DNA of 54,755 nt, taken from an uncultured Sutterella sp. (GTDB taxonomy: Bacteria > Pseudomonadota > Gammaproteobacteria > Burkholderiales > Burkholderiaceae_F). The DNA is taken from the NCBI GenBank assembly GCA_934255515.1, contig CAKQON010000006.1, forward strand, positions 1 to 54,755, in the 5' to 3' direction. Position 1 is the first letter of the stretch. Every line of letters begins with the position of its first letter. This document shows positions 17,078 to 26,682 of the stretch, piece after piece. The translations under genes and the position numbers were made by a program. The notes under the pieces were generated by a model. It had not been told where the DNA came from. It ran no database searches and saw nothing but the letters and a program-made list of their open reading frames with translations.

Positions 17078-17791
17078 TTAACGCACGTGAGCCTCGATCC
17101 AGGCTTCAACCTCAGCCGTGACGTCGTGGGGATCCCGGCCCTTCGTTTCAATAAGGGGCCCCACGACCACCTGAACAGTGCCCGGAATCTTCGCCACGCT
17201 GTTCTTGGGCCAGAAGCGCCCGGCATTATGCGCAACAGGCAGAATCGGGAGTCCCATGGCGCAGGCAAACCGCGCGCCGCCGGTCTTCCAGCGAACGTGT
17301 TCTCCCGGAGGAACGCGCGTTCCTTCAGGGAAAAGCGTCACCCACCAGCCGCGCTTTTCAAATTCGGGCCCCCGGCGCATGAACTGCTCGAAAGCCTGAC
17401 GTCCCTTGCTGCGGTCGATCGCCATCATGTTCATGGAAGCGAGCGCCCAGCCCAAGAAAGGCAGCCAATGGAGCGACTTTTTATAGATGAAGCAGGGCGG
17501 ATGCTTCAGATAGGCGCCGAGCCAGAAGGGATCCCATGCAGACTGGTGCTTCGCGAGCACGACCACAGGCGTGTCCGGCATGTTTTCAAAGCCCTCAGCC
17601 TTCACGTCAACCCCGCAGGTGACCCTGAGGAGCCAGAGCGCGAGCTTCGCCCACGGGCGGCAGATCGCCTCATAGCGGCGCTCGTAGCTCATGAAGGGCC
17701 AGGTAACGAGGAGCAGGATGGTGAGCCCGATGATGGAAACGGCGAGGAGCAGATAAAAAATCCACCCGCGCAGGGTATGGATGAAGGACAT
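17078..17791 (-). CDS. plsC: 1-acyl-sn-glycerol-3-phosphate acyltransferase (PlsC family)
   Basis: Transfers the second acyl chain to lysophosphatidic acid to make phosphatidic acid. The 237-residue protein has an N-terminal membrane segment (about 10-32), the catalytic HX4D motif KHQSAWDPFW (81-90) and the acceptor motif FPEGTR (about 153-158). It lies between glyS and the YgjP-type gene. A second PlsC-family gene occurs at 37859-38701, so one of the two may act on another lysophospholipid. Confidence 0.9.
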   Translation of the reverse strand: MSFIHTLRGWIFYLLLAVSIIGLTILLLVTWPFMSYERRYEAICRPWAKLALWLLRVTCGVDVKAEGFENMPDTPVVVLAKHQSAWDPFWLGAYLKHPPCFIYKKSLHWLPFLGWALASMNMMAIDRSKGRQAFEQFMRRGPEFEKRGWWVTLFPEGTRVPPGEHVRWKTGGARFACAMGLPILPVAHNAGRFWPKNSVAKIPGTVQVVVGPLIETKGRDPHDVTAEVEAWIEAHVR

Positions 17792-17825
17792 AAGGCTTGA
17801 TCTCCAGAGTTGAGCGCCAAACGAA

Positions 17826-17877
17826 AGGCCCGCGCCGCAATGCTGTCGTCATCGAGGCAGCATGCCGCAGCGGGCCT
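17826..17877 (-). terminator. Stem-loop after glyS
   Basis: AGGCCCGC at one end pairs with GCGGGCCT at the other, and inner GCATGCTG/CAGCATTGC pairings extend the stem with a few mismatches. A short TTTCGTTT follows on the minus strand. It probably separates glyQS from plsC, but the T-tract is imperfect. Confidence 0.5.
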
Positions 17878-17911
17878 ATTGTCGCTTTATGCCGTTAAGA
17901 CCTGAAGCAGA

Positions 17912-20002
17912 TTACTTCGCGAGGCGGGCGATTTCCGCAACGCGGTTCATCACGAGGTAGAGGCGCTTCAGAAGCGCGAGGCGGTTGGCGCGCAGTGCCG
18001 GATCCTCGGCATTCACCATCACGCTCTCGAAGAACGCGTCGACGGGCGCGCGGAGCTTTGCGATCAGAACGAGCATCTCCTCGAAGCGCCCTTCGGCGTA
18101 AAGCACGTCGGCTTCGGGCTCAATGGCGGAAAGCTCCTCAAAGAGGCGCTTCTCGGCATCCTCCTTCAGATTCGAGATGTCGATCACATCCTCAACATGG
18201 CCTTCGACCTTCTTGAGAATGTTGCCGATGCGCTTGTTGGCGGCGGAAAGGGCCTCGGATTCGGGAAGAGCCATGAAGGCCTGAACGGCGGCAAGACGCT
18301 TAGGAATGTCGGCGAGCTTCGCGAGGTTGAGGGCCAGAATGGCATCCGCTTCCTGAGCCGTGGCGCCGCGGTCGCGCAGCATCACGCGCAGACGGTCGGC
18401 GAAGAATTCGGCGAGCGCCGGACGATTGTCCGTCACGCCCGGCACTTCCTTTTCAGCAGCCCAGGCGGCGTCAATCATCTCGGGGAGGCTCACATGGAGC
18501 TCCTTCTCGATCAGCATGCGCAGAACGCCGAGCGCATGACGACGAAGCGCGAAGGGATCCTTCTCGCCCGTCGGGAGCTGACCGATGCCGAAGAGACCCA
18601 CGAGGGTTTCGAGCTTGTCGGCAAGCGCTACCGCGAGGCTCACGGGCGTCGAGGGAAGCGCGTCGCCCGCGTAGCGCGGCTGATAGTGCTCGCGAATCGC
18701 GAGCGCCACGTCGTCGGGTTCCTTATCGTAGTGCGCGTAGTATTCGCCCATGATGCCCTGGAGCTCAGGGAATTCGCCCACCATCAGGGTGCGGAGATCA
18801 GCCTTCGCGAGGGTAGCCGCGCGTTCGGCCTCAGCGCGGTTCGCGCCGATCAGATCCGCGATGGCGCCGGCAATGGCACGCACGCGGAGCATGCGTTCAT
18901 ACTGGCTGCCGAGCTTATTGTGGTAGACCACATGACGCAGGCCGTCGACGCGGCTTTCAAGCGTCGTGAGGCGGTCCTGGTCGTAGAAGAACTTCGCGTC
19001 GGCGAGACGCGCGCGGACAACGCGGGCGTTGCCTTCGGAAATGGCCTTGCCGCCGTCCTTCGCAACAAGCTGCGAAACAAGGAGGAACTGGTTCATGAGC
19101 TTGCCGGAAGCATCGCGCAGGGCGAAATACTTCTGATTGAGCTGCATCGTGAGAATGAGGCACTCTTCCGGAACCTGGAGGAATTCCTTTTCGAACTGGC
19201 TCTCATAAATAACCGGCCATTCCGTGAGCGCGGAGACTTCCTCGAGAAGGTCTTCGGGCATGATGGGCGTGGCATGAAGCGCCTCGGCGCGAGCCTTGAG
19301 CTCGGTCTCGATGCGCTCGCGGCGGGCGTCGTAGCAGGGCTCGACGAAGGCTGCGCGCATCGCGGCTTCGTAGCTGTCGGCATCCGCAATCTCAATGGGC
19401 TCATGCGTATGGAAGCGATGGCCGCGCGTCGTGCGGCTGGCCTGAAGACCGAAAAGCACGACGGGAACGACGTCGGCGCCGTAGAGCGCCGTGAGGTAGC
19501 GGACCGGACGCACGAAGGAGACCGTCGTTTCGCCGTCGGCGAGCTGATAGGTCATGACCTTCGGAATCGGGAGGTGCTTCACGGCATAGTCGAGCGCCTT
19601 CTGAAGGGCGGGCGCGAGTTCGGAACCCGGACGGACGCCTTCGTAAACGAGCTGTTCATTCTTACCGTCATTGACGCGCTCGAGCTTTTCAACCGGGCAG
19701 TCGATGCCGAGCGCCGCCATCTTCTTCTTAAGGGCGGGCGTGGCCGAACCGTCAGCGGCGATGCCGACCTTGACCGGCACGAGCTTCTGGCGGAAGGTTT
19801 CATCCGGGCTCACCGCGCGGACGTTCGTGATATGGACGGCGAGACGGCGCGGCGCACCGTAAACCGTCGTTTTGCTTCCCTCTTCGAGGAAGTGGGCCTC
19901 GTCAAGGCTCTTCTGAACGCCTTCGGCGAAGGCTTCCGAGAGCTTCCTCAGCGCCTTCGGCGGGAGCTCTTCGGTCTGCAGTTCAACGAGAAGATTCGTC
20001 AT
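17912..20002 (-). CDS. glyS: Glycine--tRNA ligase beta subunit
   Basis: Large subunit of the heterotetrameric bacterial glycyl-tRNA synthetase, carrying tRNA binding. I start at the ATG at 20000-20002 (MTNLLVELQTEELPPKALRK, 696 residues), which aligns with the usual N-terminus. ATG (20020) and TTG (20023) codons just upstream are alternatives and have no better ribosome binding site. An HD-like region (YAHYDKEPDDVALAIREHY) and a C-terminal DALR-type anticodon-binding region are present. It follows glyQ closely. Confidence 0.94.
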   Translation of the reverse strand: MTNLLVELQTEELPPKALRKLSEAFAEGVQKSLDEAHFLEEGSKTTVYGAPRRLAVHITNVRAVSPDETFRQKLVPVKVGIAADGSATPALKKKMAALGIDCPVEKLERVNDGKNEQLVYEGVRPGSELAPALQKALDYAVKHLPIPKVMTYQLADGETTVSFVRPVRYLTALYGADVVPVVLFGLQASRTTRGHRFHTHEPIEIADADSYEAAMRAAFVEPCYDARRERIETELKARAEALHATPIMPEDLLEEVSALTEWPVIYESQFEKEFLQVPEECLILTMQLNQKYFALRDASGKLMNQFLLVSQLVAKDGGKAISEGNARVVRARLADAKFFYDQDRLTTLESRVDGLRHVVYHNKLGSQYERMLRVRAIAGAIADLIGANRAEAERAATLAKADLRTLMVGEFPELQGIMGEYYAHYDKEPDDVALAIREHYQPRYAGDALPSTPVSLAVALADKLETLVGLFGIGQLPTGEKDPFALRRHALGVLRMLIEKELHVSLPEMIDAAWAAEKEVPGVTDNRPALAEFFADRLRVMLRDRGATAQEADAILALNLAKLADIPKRLAAVQAFMALPESEALSAANKRIGNILKKVEGHVEDVIDISNLKEDAEKRLFEELSAIEPEADVLYAEGRFEEMLVLIAKLRAPVDAFFESVMVNAEDPALRANRLALLKRLYLVMNRVAEIARLAK

Positions 20003-20028
20003 TTTCTGTTTGTTCTCCATCAACCGTA

Positions 20029-20940
20029 TCAGCGGGCTTCGTGCTTTTTGAGCATCGGGAAGCCGAGGCGCTCGCGCGAGTCGTAGTAGCTCTGCGCAAC
20101 ATTTCTCGAAATGGCGCGGATGCGGGCGATGTAGTGGGCGCGCTCCGTCACGGAAATGGCGCCGTGCGCGTCAAGAAGATTGAATGTGTGGCCGGCCTTC
20201 AGAACCATCTCGTACGCAGGAAGCGCGAGATTGAGGTCCATGAGGCGCTTGGCTTCGCCTTCGAAATAGTCGAACTGCTTGAGGAGCTTGTCGCAGTCGC
20301 TCGCTTCGAAGTTGTACTTCGACTGCTCGACTTCGTTCTGGTGGAAGACGTCGCCGTAGGTGAGAACGCGCTCGGAGCCGTCCGGATCCTTCCAGGTCGT
20401 GAAGACGAGGTCGAAGACGTTGTCGCAGTTCTGCAGATACATCGTGAGGCGTTCGAGACCATACGTGATCTCGCCCGTGATGGGCTTGCATTCGAGGCCG
20501 CCCACCTGCTGGAAGTACGTGAACTGCGTCACTTCCATGCCGTTCATCCAGACTTCCCAGCCGAGACCCCAGGCGCCGAGCGTCGGGTTCTCCCAGTTGT
20601 CCTCAACGAAGCGGATGTCGTTCACTTCGGTGTCGACGCCGAGCGCGCGCAGCGACCCGAGATAGAGGTCGACGATATTCGTGGGAGCAGGCTTCAGCAC
20701 AACCTGATACTGATGGTGCTGATGCAGGCGGTTGGGGTTTTCGCCGTAGCGGCCGTCCTTCGGACGGCGCGAGGGCTGAACGTAGGCGGCACGCCAGGGT
20801 TCAGGCCCCAGGGCGCGCAGGAACGTGGCGGTATGAGAGGTGCCGGCGCCGACTTCCATGTCGATCGGCTGCAGAAGGGCGCAGCCCTGCCGATTCCAGT
20901 ATTCCTGCAGGCGCAGGATCACTTCCTGAAAAGTAATCAT
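20029..20940 (-). CDS. glyQ: Glycine--tRNA ligase alpha subunit
   Basis: Catalytic class II subunit that activates glycine. The 303 residues start [20 protein letters not shown] and include the class-defining [16 protein letters not shown] and [13 protein letters not shown]. The gene heads glyQ-glyS. No Shine-Dalgarno is visible before the ATG, and the leader holds two hairpins (see 20951-21007). Confidence 0.96.
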   Translation of the reverse strand: MITFQEVILRLQEYWNRQGCALLQPIDMEVGAGTSHTATFLRALGPEPWRAAYVQPSRRPKDGRYGENPNRLHQHHQYQVVLKPAPTNIVDLYLGSLRALGVDTEVNDIRFVEDNWENPTLGAWGLGWEVWMNGMEVTQFTYFQQVGGLECKPITGEITYGLERLTMYLQNCDNVFDLVFTTWKDPDGSERVLTYGDVFHQNEVEQSKYNFEASDCDKLLKQFDYFEGEAKRLMDLNLALPAYEMVLKAGHTFNLLDAHGAISVTERAHYIARIRAISRNVAQSYYDSRERLGFPMLKKHEAR

Positions 20941-20950
20941 TGTCGTGTCC

Positions 20951-21007
20951 GCGCCGCCCGGCGGGGGAGGCGCAAAAAATAAGAAGGAAATGCCGCAGGA
21001 GGCGGCA
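20951..21007 (-). promoter_or_regulatory. Structured leader upstream of glyQ
   Basis: On the minus strand, hairpin TGCCGC-loop5-GCGGCA (21007-20991) is followed by a T-rich tail (TTCTTATTTTTT), then a second hairpin with GCGCC/GGCGC arms (20973-20951), 11 bp before the glyQ ATG. A -10-like TATAAT lies at 21030-21025 (minus) without a matching -35. The layout resembles an attenuator. The remainder of the 204-bp lnt-glyQ gap shows nothing I can name. Confidence 0.4.
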
Positions 21008-21144
21008 CTCGAGGCAAAGCAATAATTATATTCGCCTCAATCAGGCGTCTGCCGCGCATGAAGGCCGGCAACATGCGGGCTCTGCGTTCTCCGGGCACTG
21101 CTGCATGGCGAATGGGCGCGCACCTGGGGACAAAGCTTCCTGCT

Positions 21145-22686
21145 TCAGACGCCCTGAGACTCGCGCCTCAGCGCTCTCCGTCCGGCGATAAAGGCGGCAA
21201 GAGCAAGCAGTGCGGACAGAATCAGCGCGGCGGCATTCCCGAAGCGGATATAGGGCGTCGCCGGCCCCTCGCGGAGCTCTGCTTCGCGCGTAAGCACATC
21301 CTTCCCTGAGCCCCTGGCAAGCGACGTCACGCGGCCGTCCGGGCCGACAAAAGCCGAAAAGCCGTCCATATTGACGCTCGCCGCAGGCCGGGCGGAAGCC
21401 CAGGCGAGAAGCCGCGTCATATCGAGGTGCTGTCCGATCATCATCGGATGGAACCAGCCGAGATTCGCCGTCACGAGGAGAAGCTGAGGCGCGCCGTCCG
21501 GGTCCTTCCAGAAGGAGCGGAGCACTTCGCCGTCGATGTTCTCATAACAGATGAGAACGCCCGCACGGAAGTTCTTCCTGAACTGAAGGTTCTTCTGATC
21601 CATGCTCCCGGGAGTCAGGTCCGTGAGCGGAATGCCGAGCAGATCCACAAACCACCGGAAGCCCGGCGGCACAAACTCCCCGAAGGGCACGAGCTTTCTT
21701 TTATCCGTCACCGTGAGGCGCCCGTCGGCAACGAAGAAGGAGGAATTGCGCCAGCCGCCCGCTTCATCGCGCCTGAAGCCGTTGAAGAGCATCGGCACGC
21801 CCCCTGCCGCGTCGACAAAGCGGACCAGTGCTTCCTGATCAGCGGGCTTCAGTCTCAGAATGTCCGTCGTCAGAATGCCTTCGGGCGTGAGAAGAAGCTT
21901 CGGGGCTTCCCCGGCCGGCCAGGGTTCCTTCATCAGGCTGGAAACGGCGTCGAGGCGCTCAGCTGCCGTGGCCCTGCTCCAGCCGTCGACAACCGGGAGT
22001 CCGGGTTGAATCAGACGGATTTCCGCACGGCCCGCCGGCTCCGACCAGGTCTCAGTCATGCCCCAGAATCCGAGGCCCTTCAACGCCACCGGAATCAGGA
22101 GCAGCAAGAAGCGCGCCCTGGATTTTCCGAGAAGGAGCACCGCGAGCGCCGCGAGGGATGTGAAGAAAGCAAAATTGATGAGATGCGCGCCGCCCAGGGG
22201 AGCAAGCCCCTCAAGCGACGTATCAAGGAGCGCCAGCGCAGGCGTAAGCCACGCAAAGTCGGCGAGCCCTTCGCCGCGCAGCCATTCGGCGAGCGTAAGA
22301 AAGGAGGCCAGCATGAAGGCGCGCGAAAGCAGCGTCTTCGAAATCCTGGCAGCAAGTCCCGCCGCGGCGCCCCAGAAAAGCGCCAGAAAAGCAGCAAGCA
22401 GAAGAAGCCCGAGAAGCGCGAGCGGCATCGGGAGGCGCCCGAACTCATTCATCGAGCGCACTGTCCAGTAGAGCCCGGGCACAAAGAGCCCGAGTGCAAA
22501 AAGCCAGGCCCGCAGGAAAGCAGGCTTAACTGAATCCGCTCTGACTATCAGGAAAAAGCCGAGCAGAAATGCCGGAAGTCCAAGCCACGTGTAGTGACAG
22601 GGGGCGTACGCCGAAACCGCAAGCACACCGGCAATCAGTGAAAGGCAGGCAGCGCCGAGCGCGCCCGGAAATTTGAAGCGCGTCAC
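21145..22686 (-). CDS. lnt: Apolipoprotein N-acyltransferase Lnt
   Basis: Inner membrane enzyme that adds the third acyl chain to lipoproteins. The 513-residue protein has about six N-terminal membrane segments, then a periplasmic nitrilase domain. Its catalytic triad is visible as Glu in LLTPEGIL, Lys in KRKLVPFGEF and Cys in VLICYENIDGE. The GTG at 22684-22686 with AAGGA 7 bases upstream is the preferred start, because the frame further upstream overlaps corC. It closes the conserved miaB-phoH-ybeY-corC-lnt order and would serve Pal encoded in this window. Confidence 0.94.
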   Translation of the reverse strand: MTRFKFPGALGAACLSLIAGVLAVSAYAPCHYTWLGLPAFLLGFFLIVRADSVKPAFLRAWLFALGLFVPGLYWTVRSMNEFGRLPMPLALLGLLLLAAFLALFWGAAAGLAARISKTLLSRAFMLASFLTLAEWLRGEGLADFAWLTPALALLDTSLEGLAPLGGAHLINFAFFTSLAALAVLLLGKSRARFLLLLIPVALKGLGFWGMTETWSEPAGRAEIRLIQPGLPVVDGWSRATAAERLDAVSSLMKEPWPAGEAPKLLLTPEGILTTDILRLKPADQEALVRFVDAAGGVPMLFNGFRRDEAGGWRNSSFFVADGRLTVTDKRKLVPFGEFVPPGFRWFVDLLGIPLTDLTPGSMDQKNLQFRKNFRAGVLICYENIDGEVLRSFWKDPDGAPQLLLVTANLGWFHPMMIGQHLDMTRLLAWASARPAASVNMDGFSAFVGPDGRVTSLARGSGKDVLTREAELREGPATPYIRFGNAAALILSALLALAAFIAGRRALRRESQGV

Positions 22687-22699
22687 GGCACCATCCTTC

Positions 22700-23536
22700 T
22701 CAGATTCGTTCAACGGAAAGGACTTCAACCTGCCGCTCGTCGCCTTCCTCAATGCGGAAGCGGAAGCCTTTTTCCTCGATCACCTCGCCCTCCTTGGGCA
22801 CGTGTTCGAAGCGGTCTGTCACCAGGCCGCCGATCGTGTCGCAGTAGTTGTCGACGAGCTGAGAGCCGAAATAATTGTTGAACTGATCGATCGGCGTGAG
22901 CGCCTTCACGCGCCAGCGGTCGCCGTCGGCCACGATGTTCGTCTTGCTGTCGTCATGATCGAACTCGTCCGAGATGTCGCCGACAATCTGTTCAAGCACG
23001 TCTTCGATCGTGATGAGGCCGGAGATGCTCCCGAACTCGTCGATCACGAGCGCAAGGTGGCTTCGCGTCGTCTTGAAGTCGCGCAGGAGCACGTTGAGGG
23101 GCTGGCTCTCCGGAATGAAGCGCGCGGGGCGCAGGAGCGTCTTCGGATCGACTTTGGGATCGATGAGAAGCTTGAGGAGATCCTTCGCGTGAAGAACGCC
23201 GAGGACGTTGTCGAGGTCGTCCTCCACGGCCGGGAAGCGCGAATGTCCGGATTCAAGCACCATGCGGACCCATTCGGTTCTCGGCTGCGAAAGGTCGATG
23301 GCATCGACCTGAGCGCGGGGAATCATCAGATCCGACGCACGCAGATCCGGGACCTTGAGCGCCCCCTCGATCATGGAATATGCGTCGGCGGCAATAATGC
23401 CGTTGGCCCTTGCTTCAGAAAGCGCCTCCGCGAAGTCGTTCTTCGCGGATCCCTCGTCGGATTCCCCGTTGCGGAAGGCGGAAGCTATGCGGTCTAGGAG
23501 GCCCTTTGAGCGGCCTGAGGCTGGTTCGCTGGACAT
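22700..23536 (-). CDS. corC: CorC/YbeX family CBS-domain protein
   Basis: A 278-residue protein with two CBS domains (about 65-185, containing LMIPRAQVDAIDLS and LALVIDEFGSISGLITIEDVLEQIVGDI, interrupted here for length) and a C-terminal CorC/HlyC domain (about 200-275). It lacks the membrane DUF21 domain, like E. coli YbeX. Members have been linked to magnesium/cobalt efflux and ribosome maturation; the exact role is not settled. It lies between ybeY and lnt. Confidence 0.9.
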   Translation of the reverse strand: MSSEPASGRSKGLLDRIASAFRNGESDEGSAKNDFAEALSEARANGIIAADAYSMIEGALKVPDLRASDLMIPRAQVDAIDLSQPRTEWVRMVLESGHSRFPAVEDDLDNVLGVLHAKDLLKLLIDPKVDPKTLLRPARFIPESQPLNVLLRDFKTTRSHLALVIDEFGSISGLITIEDVLEQIVGDISDEFDHDDSKTNIVADGDRWRVKALTPIDQFNNYFGSQLVDNYCDTIGGLVTDRFEHVPKEGEVIEEKGFRFRIEEGDERQVEVLSVERI

Positions 23537-23583
23537 TGAAGAAAATACAAGTTCAGAAACTTTGACTATACCGCGGCGCAGGC

Positions 23584-24036
23584 TCAGTCATGGACCATGC
23601 CGATGCGGTCGCTGTATGGATTGGGGAAGCCGAGCCCCGTGAGAATCTCCGTCTCCTTCGATTCCATCTCCTCGGCTTCCTCATCATTGAGATGATCGTA
23701 GCCGCGGGCATGAAGAACGCCGTGAACGAGGAGATGGGCAAGATGATCCCGGAAGGGCTTCTCCTGCTCCTTCGCCTGGCGCTCGAGCACTGCAGGACAA
23801 ATCACGATGTCCGCCGTCACGACGGGTTCGCGCGTGTAGTCGAAGGTAAGAACGTTCGTTGCATAGTCCTTCCTGCGGTACTGGTGATTGAGCTCGCGCC
23901 CTTCGTCCTCAAGAACGAAGCGGACGGTGAACTCCCCGTCGTGGCCTTCAAGGGCTGCGCGCATCCAGCGCGCCATGGTCGAACGGTGCGGAAGCTCAAA
24001 AAGTCCCGCCTGCTGAAGGTGAAGCGTAAGCGCCAT
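23584..24036 (-). CDS. ybeY: Endoribonuclease / rRNA maturation factor YbeY
   Basis: Metal-dependent RNase involved in 16S rRNA 3'-end maturation and 70S quality control. The 150-residue protein carries the three-His zinc motif in HLLVHGVLHARGYDH and the conserved NHQYRRKDYATNVLTF. It starts 2 bp after phoH, so translation is probably coupled. Confidence 0.95.
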   Translation of the reverse strand: MALTLHLQQAGLFELPHRSTMARWMRAALEGHDGEFTVRFVLEDEGRELNHQYRRKDYATNVLTFDYTREPVVTADIVICPAVLERQAKEQEKPFRDHLAHLLVHGVLHARGYDHLNDEEAEEMESKETEILTGLGFPNPYSDRIGMVHD

Positions 24037-24038
24037 GA

Positions 24039-25115
24039 TTAGTTCTCCTCGCGATGGTCGTTCCGGCGCGCCTCGCGCTCGGCCTTCCTCGCCGCTTCCT
24101 CGGCCTGCGCGGCAGCGTCGTAGGCTTCAACGATGCGGGCAACGAGCGGATGACGCACGACGTCGGAGCTTCTGAAGTGCGTGAAGCTGATGCCGCGCAC
24201 GCCCTCGAGCACGCGCGACGCCTGCTTGAGGCCGGAAAGAACGCCCTTCGGAAGGTCGATCTGCGTGATGTCGCCCGTGATCACGGCCTTGGAGCCGAAG
24301 CCGATGCGCGTGAGGAACATCTTCATCTGCTCGCCCGTCGTGTTCTGCGCCTCGTCAAGAATCACGAAGGCGTTGTTGAGCGTGCGCCCGCGCATGTAGG
24401 CAAGAGGCGCAACCTCAATCGACTGCCGCTCCATCAGGCGCTGCGCCTTGTCGAACCCCATCAGGTCGAAAAGCGCATCGTACAGCGGCCGAAGATAGGG
24501 GTCGACCTTCTGAGAAAGGTCGCCCGGCAGAAAGCCGAGGCGTTCGCCCGCTTCAACCGCCGGACGCGTGAGCACGATTCTCTCCACCGTGCCGCGCTCG
24601 AAGGCGTCGACCGCGGCCGCTACGGCGAGATAGGTCTTGCCCGTGCCTGCCGGCCCGATGCCGAAGCTGATGTCGTGCTCAAGAATCGCCCTCAGGTACG
24701 CGCGCTGATTGGGCGTGCGGCCGCGCAGATCGCGCCGGCGCGTCTTAAGGACGGGCTCTCCCGCCCCCATTTCGCCCGACTCCATCTGCTCGGTGCGGTA
24801 GACGTCGTCGCCCCCGACAAAGTGCCACTGCACGTCGTCGACGGTGAGCTCCTTGCCAGTGCGGTTGACGCGGTCAAGGAGCACCTCGAGCGCCCGAAGC
24901 GCGCGCTTTGCGGCATGCGCCTCGCCCGTTACGCGAAACTGTGCGCCGCGACGGGAAATCGTGACGTTGAGAATCGTCTCCATCTGGCGGAGATTTTCAT
25001 CGAGCGGACCGCAAAGGTGCGCGAGCGCCGCTCCATTGTCGGCGGCAACGAAGGAAAGGTGCTCCACCTTTGCGGGCGCCTCATTCATTGCCTTCTTTTT
25101 TCCATCCTCGGACAT
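24039..25115 (-). CDS. ybeZ: PhoH-like ATPase (YbeZ)
   Basis: ATPase that partners YbeY. The 358-residue protein has Walker A GPAGTGKTYLAVAA (about 157-170) and Walker B FVILDEAQNTT, with an N-terminal region that could fold as a small RNA-binding module. The C-terminus is Lys/Arg/Glu-rich. It sits directly between miaB and ybeY, as in many proteobacteria. Confidence 0.94.
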   Translation of the reverse strand: MSEDGKKKAMNEAPAKVEHLSFVAADNGAALAHLCGPLDENLRQMETILNVTISRRGAQFRVTGEAHAAKRALRALEVLLDRVNRTGKELTVDDVQWHFVGGDDVYRTEQMESGEMGAGEPVLKTRRRDLRGRTPNQRAYLRAILEHDISFGIGPAGTGKTYLAVAAAVDAFERGTVERIVLTRPAVEAGERLGFLPGDLSQKVDPYLRPLYDALFDLMGFDKAQRLMERQSIEVAPLAYMRGRTLNNAFVILDEAQNTTGEQMKMFLTRIGFGSKAVITGDITQIDLPKGVLSGLKQASRVLEGVRGISFTHFRSSDVVRHPLVARIVEAYDAAAQAEEAARKAEREARRNDHREEN

Positions 25116-25137
25116 GACAGTTCCTTAGAGATGCGTC

Positions 25138-26463
25138 TCAGACGAGTTCGCCGCCGAGCGTATGCGGAAAGACTTCCGTAATGCGCACGTTCGCCATCTG
25201 ATTGATGAGCGACGCCGGGCCGGGGAAATTCACGATGCGGTTGTTGTCCGTCCGGGCCATCAGTTCGCCTTCGCCGCGCCTGGCAGGCCCGAGAACGAGC
25301 ACACGCTCGATTTTACCGAGCATGCCGCGGCTGATTTCCGAAGCATTCTCATCAATGCGCTTCTGCAGACGCTGCAGGCGCGCGAGCTCCACGCTGTAGG
25401 GCGTGTCGTCGGGAAGCCGTGCGGCCGGCGTGCCGGGACGCGGACTGTAGACAAAGCTGAAGCTTGCATCAAACCCGACGTCCTCAATGAGATCCATCGT
25501 GCGCTCGAAGTCGTCTTCCGTTTCGCCGGGGAAGCCGACGATGATGTCGGTGGCGATGGCGATCCCGGGACGAGCCGCCTTGAGGCGCCGGATGATTGAC
25601 TTGTATTCAAGCGCCGTATAGCCGCGCTTCATGGCGGCGAGGATTCGGTCGGACCCCGACTGCACTGGCAAATGCACGTGGGAGACGAGCTTCGGGAGCT
25701 TCTTATACGCATCAATCAGACGCTGCGTGAATTCGCGCGGATGGCTCGTCGTGTAGCGAATGCGCTCAATTCCTTCAATCTCGCTCACATATTCGAGAAG
25801 GAGCGCAAAGTCCGCCTCGTCGCCGGCAGGCGTCCTTCCGCGATAGGCGTTCACGTTCTGCCCGAGAAGCGTCACTTCCTTCACGCCCTGATCGGCAAGC
25901 TGAGCGACTTCCACCAGAACGTCGACGAGCGGACGTGAAATTTCCTCGCCTCGCGTATACGGAACGACGCAGTAGGTGCAGTACTTGGAGCAGCCCTCCA
26001 TGATAGAAACGAAGGCCGCCGCGCCGCTCGCCTGCGGTGCGGGAAGCGAATCAAACTTTTCGATTTCTGGGAAGCTCACGTCGACCTGCGCGCGGCCGGT
26101 CTTTTCCCGCTCGGCAAGAAGCTCGGGGATGCGGTGAAGTGTCTGCGGCCCGAAGACCACATCCACCCAGGGCGCACGGTCAAGAATCTTCTTTCCTTCC
26201 TGGCTCGCCACGCACCCGCCCACGGCAATCATCATGCCGGGACGGCACTTCTTCGCCTCGCGAATGCGCCCGAGGTCGGAAAAGACCTTTTCCTGCGCTT
26301 TTTCGCGGATTGAGCAGGTATTCAGAATGACGACGTCGGCCTCATCGAGGCTCTCCGTCTTTTCAAGACCCATGCGCTCCTCGAGCAGATCAGCGATGCG
26401 CCCGGAGTCGTAGTCGTTCATTTGGCAGCCGAAGCTGCGCAGATAGAGTTTTTTCGCGGTCAC
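25138..26463 (-). CDS. miaB: tRNA-2-methylthio-N6-dimethylallyladenosine synthase MiaB
   Basis: Radical-SAM methylthiotransferase acting on i6A37 of tRNA. Three domains are seen in 441 residues: an N-terminal UPF0004 domain with cluster cysteines ([28 protein letters not shown]), a radical SAM core with [15 protein letters not shown] (CxxxCxxC), and a C-terminal TRAM domain. The first gene of the miaB-phoH-ybeY-corC-lnt unit; the tRNA-Met gene lies just upstream. Confidence 0.97.
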   Translation of the reverse strand: MTAKKLYLRSFGCQMNDYDSGRIADLLEERMGLEKTESLDEADVVILNTCSIREKAQEKVFSDLGRIREAKKCRPGMMIAVGGCVASQEGKKILDRAPWVDVVFGPQTLHRIPELLAEREKTGRAQVDVSFPEIEKFDSLPAPQASGAAAFVSIMEGCSKYCTYCVVPYTRGEEISRPLVDVLVEVAQLADQGVKEVTLLGQNVNAYRGRTPAGDEADFALLLEYVSEIEGIERIRYTTSHPREFTQRLIDAYKKLPKLVSHVHLPVQSGSDRILAAMKRGYTALEYKSIIRRLKAARPGIAIATDIIVGFPGETEDDFERTMDLIEDVGFDASFSFVYSPRPGTPAARLPDDTPYSVELARLQRLQKRIDENASEISRGMLGKIERVLVLGPARRGEGELMARTDNNRIVNFPGPASLINQMANVRITEVFPHTLGGELV

Positions 26464-26496
26464 GGCTTATACCCGTTGCGTGAAATGTGCAGATAA

Positions 26497-26524
26497 GAAA
26501 AAAGCCCCGCACACTGGCAGGGCT
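26497..26524 (-). terminator. Terminator after tRNA-Met
   Basis: On the minus strand AGCCC (26524-26520) pairs with GGGCT (26507-26503) and six T residues follow. It lies 13 bp after the tRNA 3' end and 33 bp before miaB, separating the two. Confidence 0.75.
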
Positions 26525-26536
26525 TCCTTCGAAATT

Positions 26537-26613
26537 TGGTGGCGCATCACGGATTCGAACCGCGGACACAAGGATTATGATTCCTCTGCTCTAACCGACT
26601 GAGCTAATGCGCC
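26537..26613 (-). tRNA. tRNA-Met (anticodon CAT)
   Basis: A 77-nt cloverleaf with CCA encoded. The acceptor arm is GGCGCAT paired with ATGCGCC, the D-arm GCTC/GAGC, the anticodon stem GAGGA/TCCTT with loop ATCATAA, and the T-loop contains GGTTCGAATCC. Anticodon CAT and the general pattern fit elongator tRNA-Met. A tRNA-Ile with lysidine at C34 also has CAT in DNA and cannot be fully excluded by eye. It lacks the initiator-type unpaired first acceptor position, so it is not tRNA-fMet. Confidence 0.93.
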
Positions 26614-26625
26614 GAAGAGGATGTG

Positions 26626-26654
26626 ATTATGCCGATCACTTTCGGAATCGTCAA
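26626..26654 (-). promoter_or_regulatory. Sigma70-type promoter of tRNA-Met
   Basis: On the minus strand TTGACG (26654-26649), 17-bp spacer, CATAAT (26631-26626). The -10 ends 12 bp before the tRNA 5' end, consistent with a short 5' leader. Confidence 0.8.
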
Positions 26655-26682
26655 GAGAACAAATCGATATGGTTACAAATAA

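Noticed and set aside
15583..17268. Longer start (17268) for the YgjP-type gene
   Set aside because: The extra 80 codons overlap plsC almost entirely and resemble out-of-frame sequence.
18197..20086. 629-codon open frame opposite glyS
   Set aside because: Same GC-bias artefact; glyS motifs are intact on the minus strand.
20941..21144. Glycine riboswitch or T-box before glyQ
   Set aside because: No conserved riboswitch core or T-box sequence is visible; only simple hairpins.
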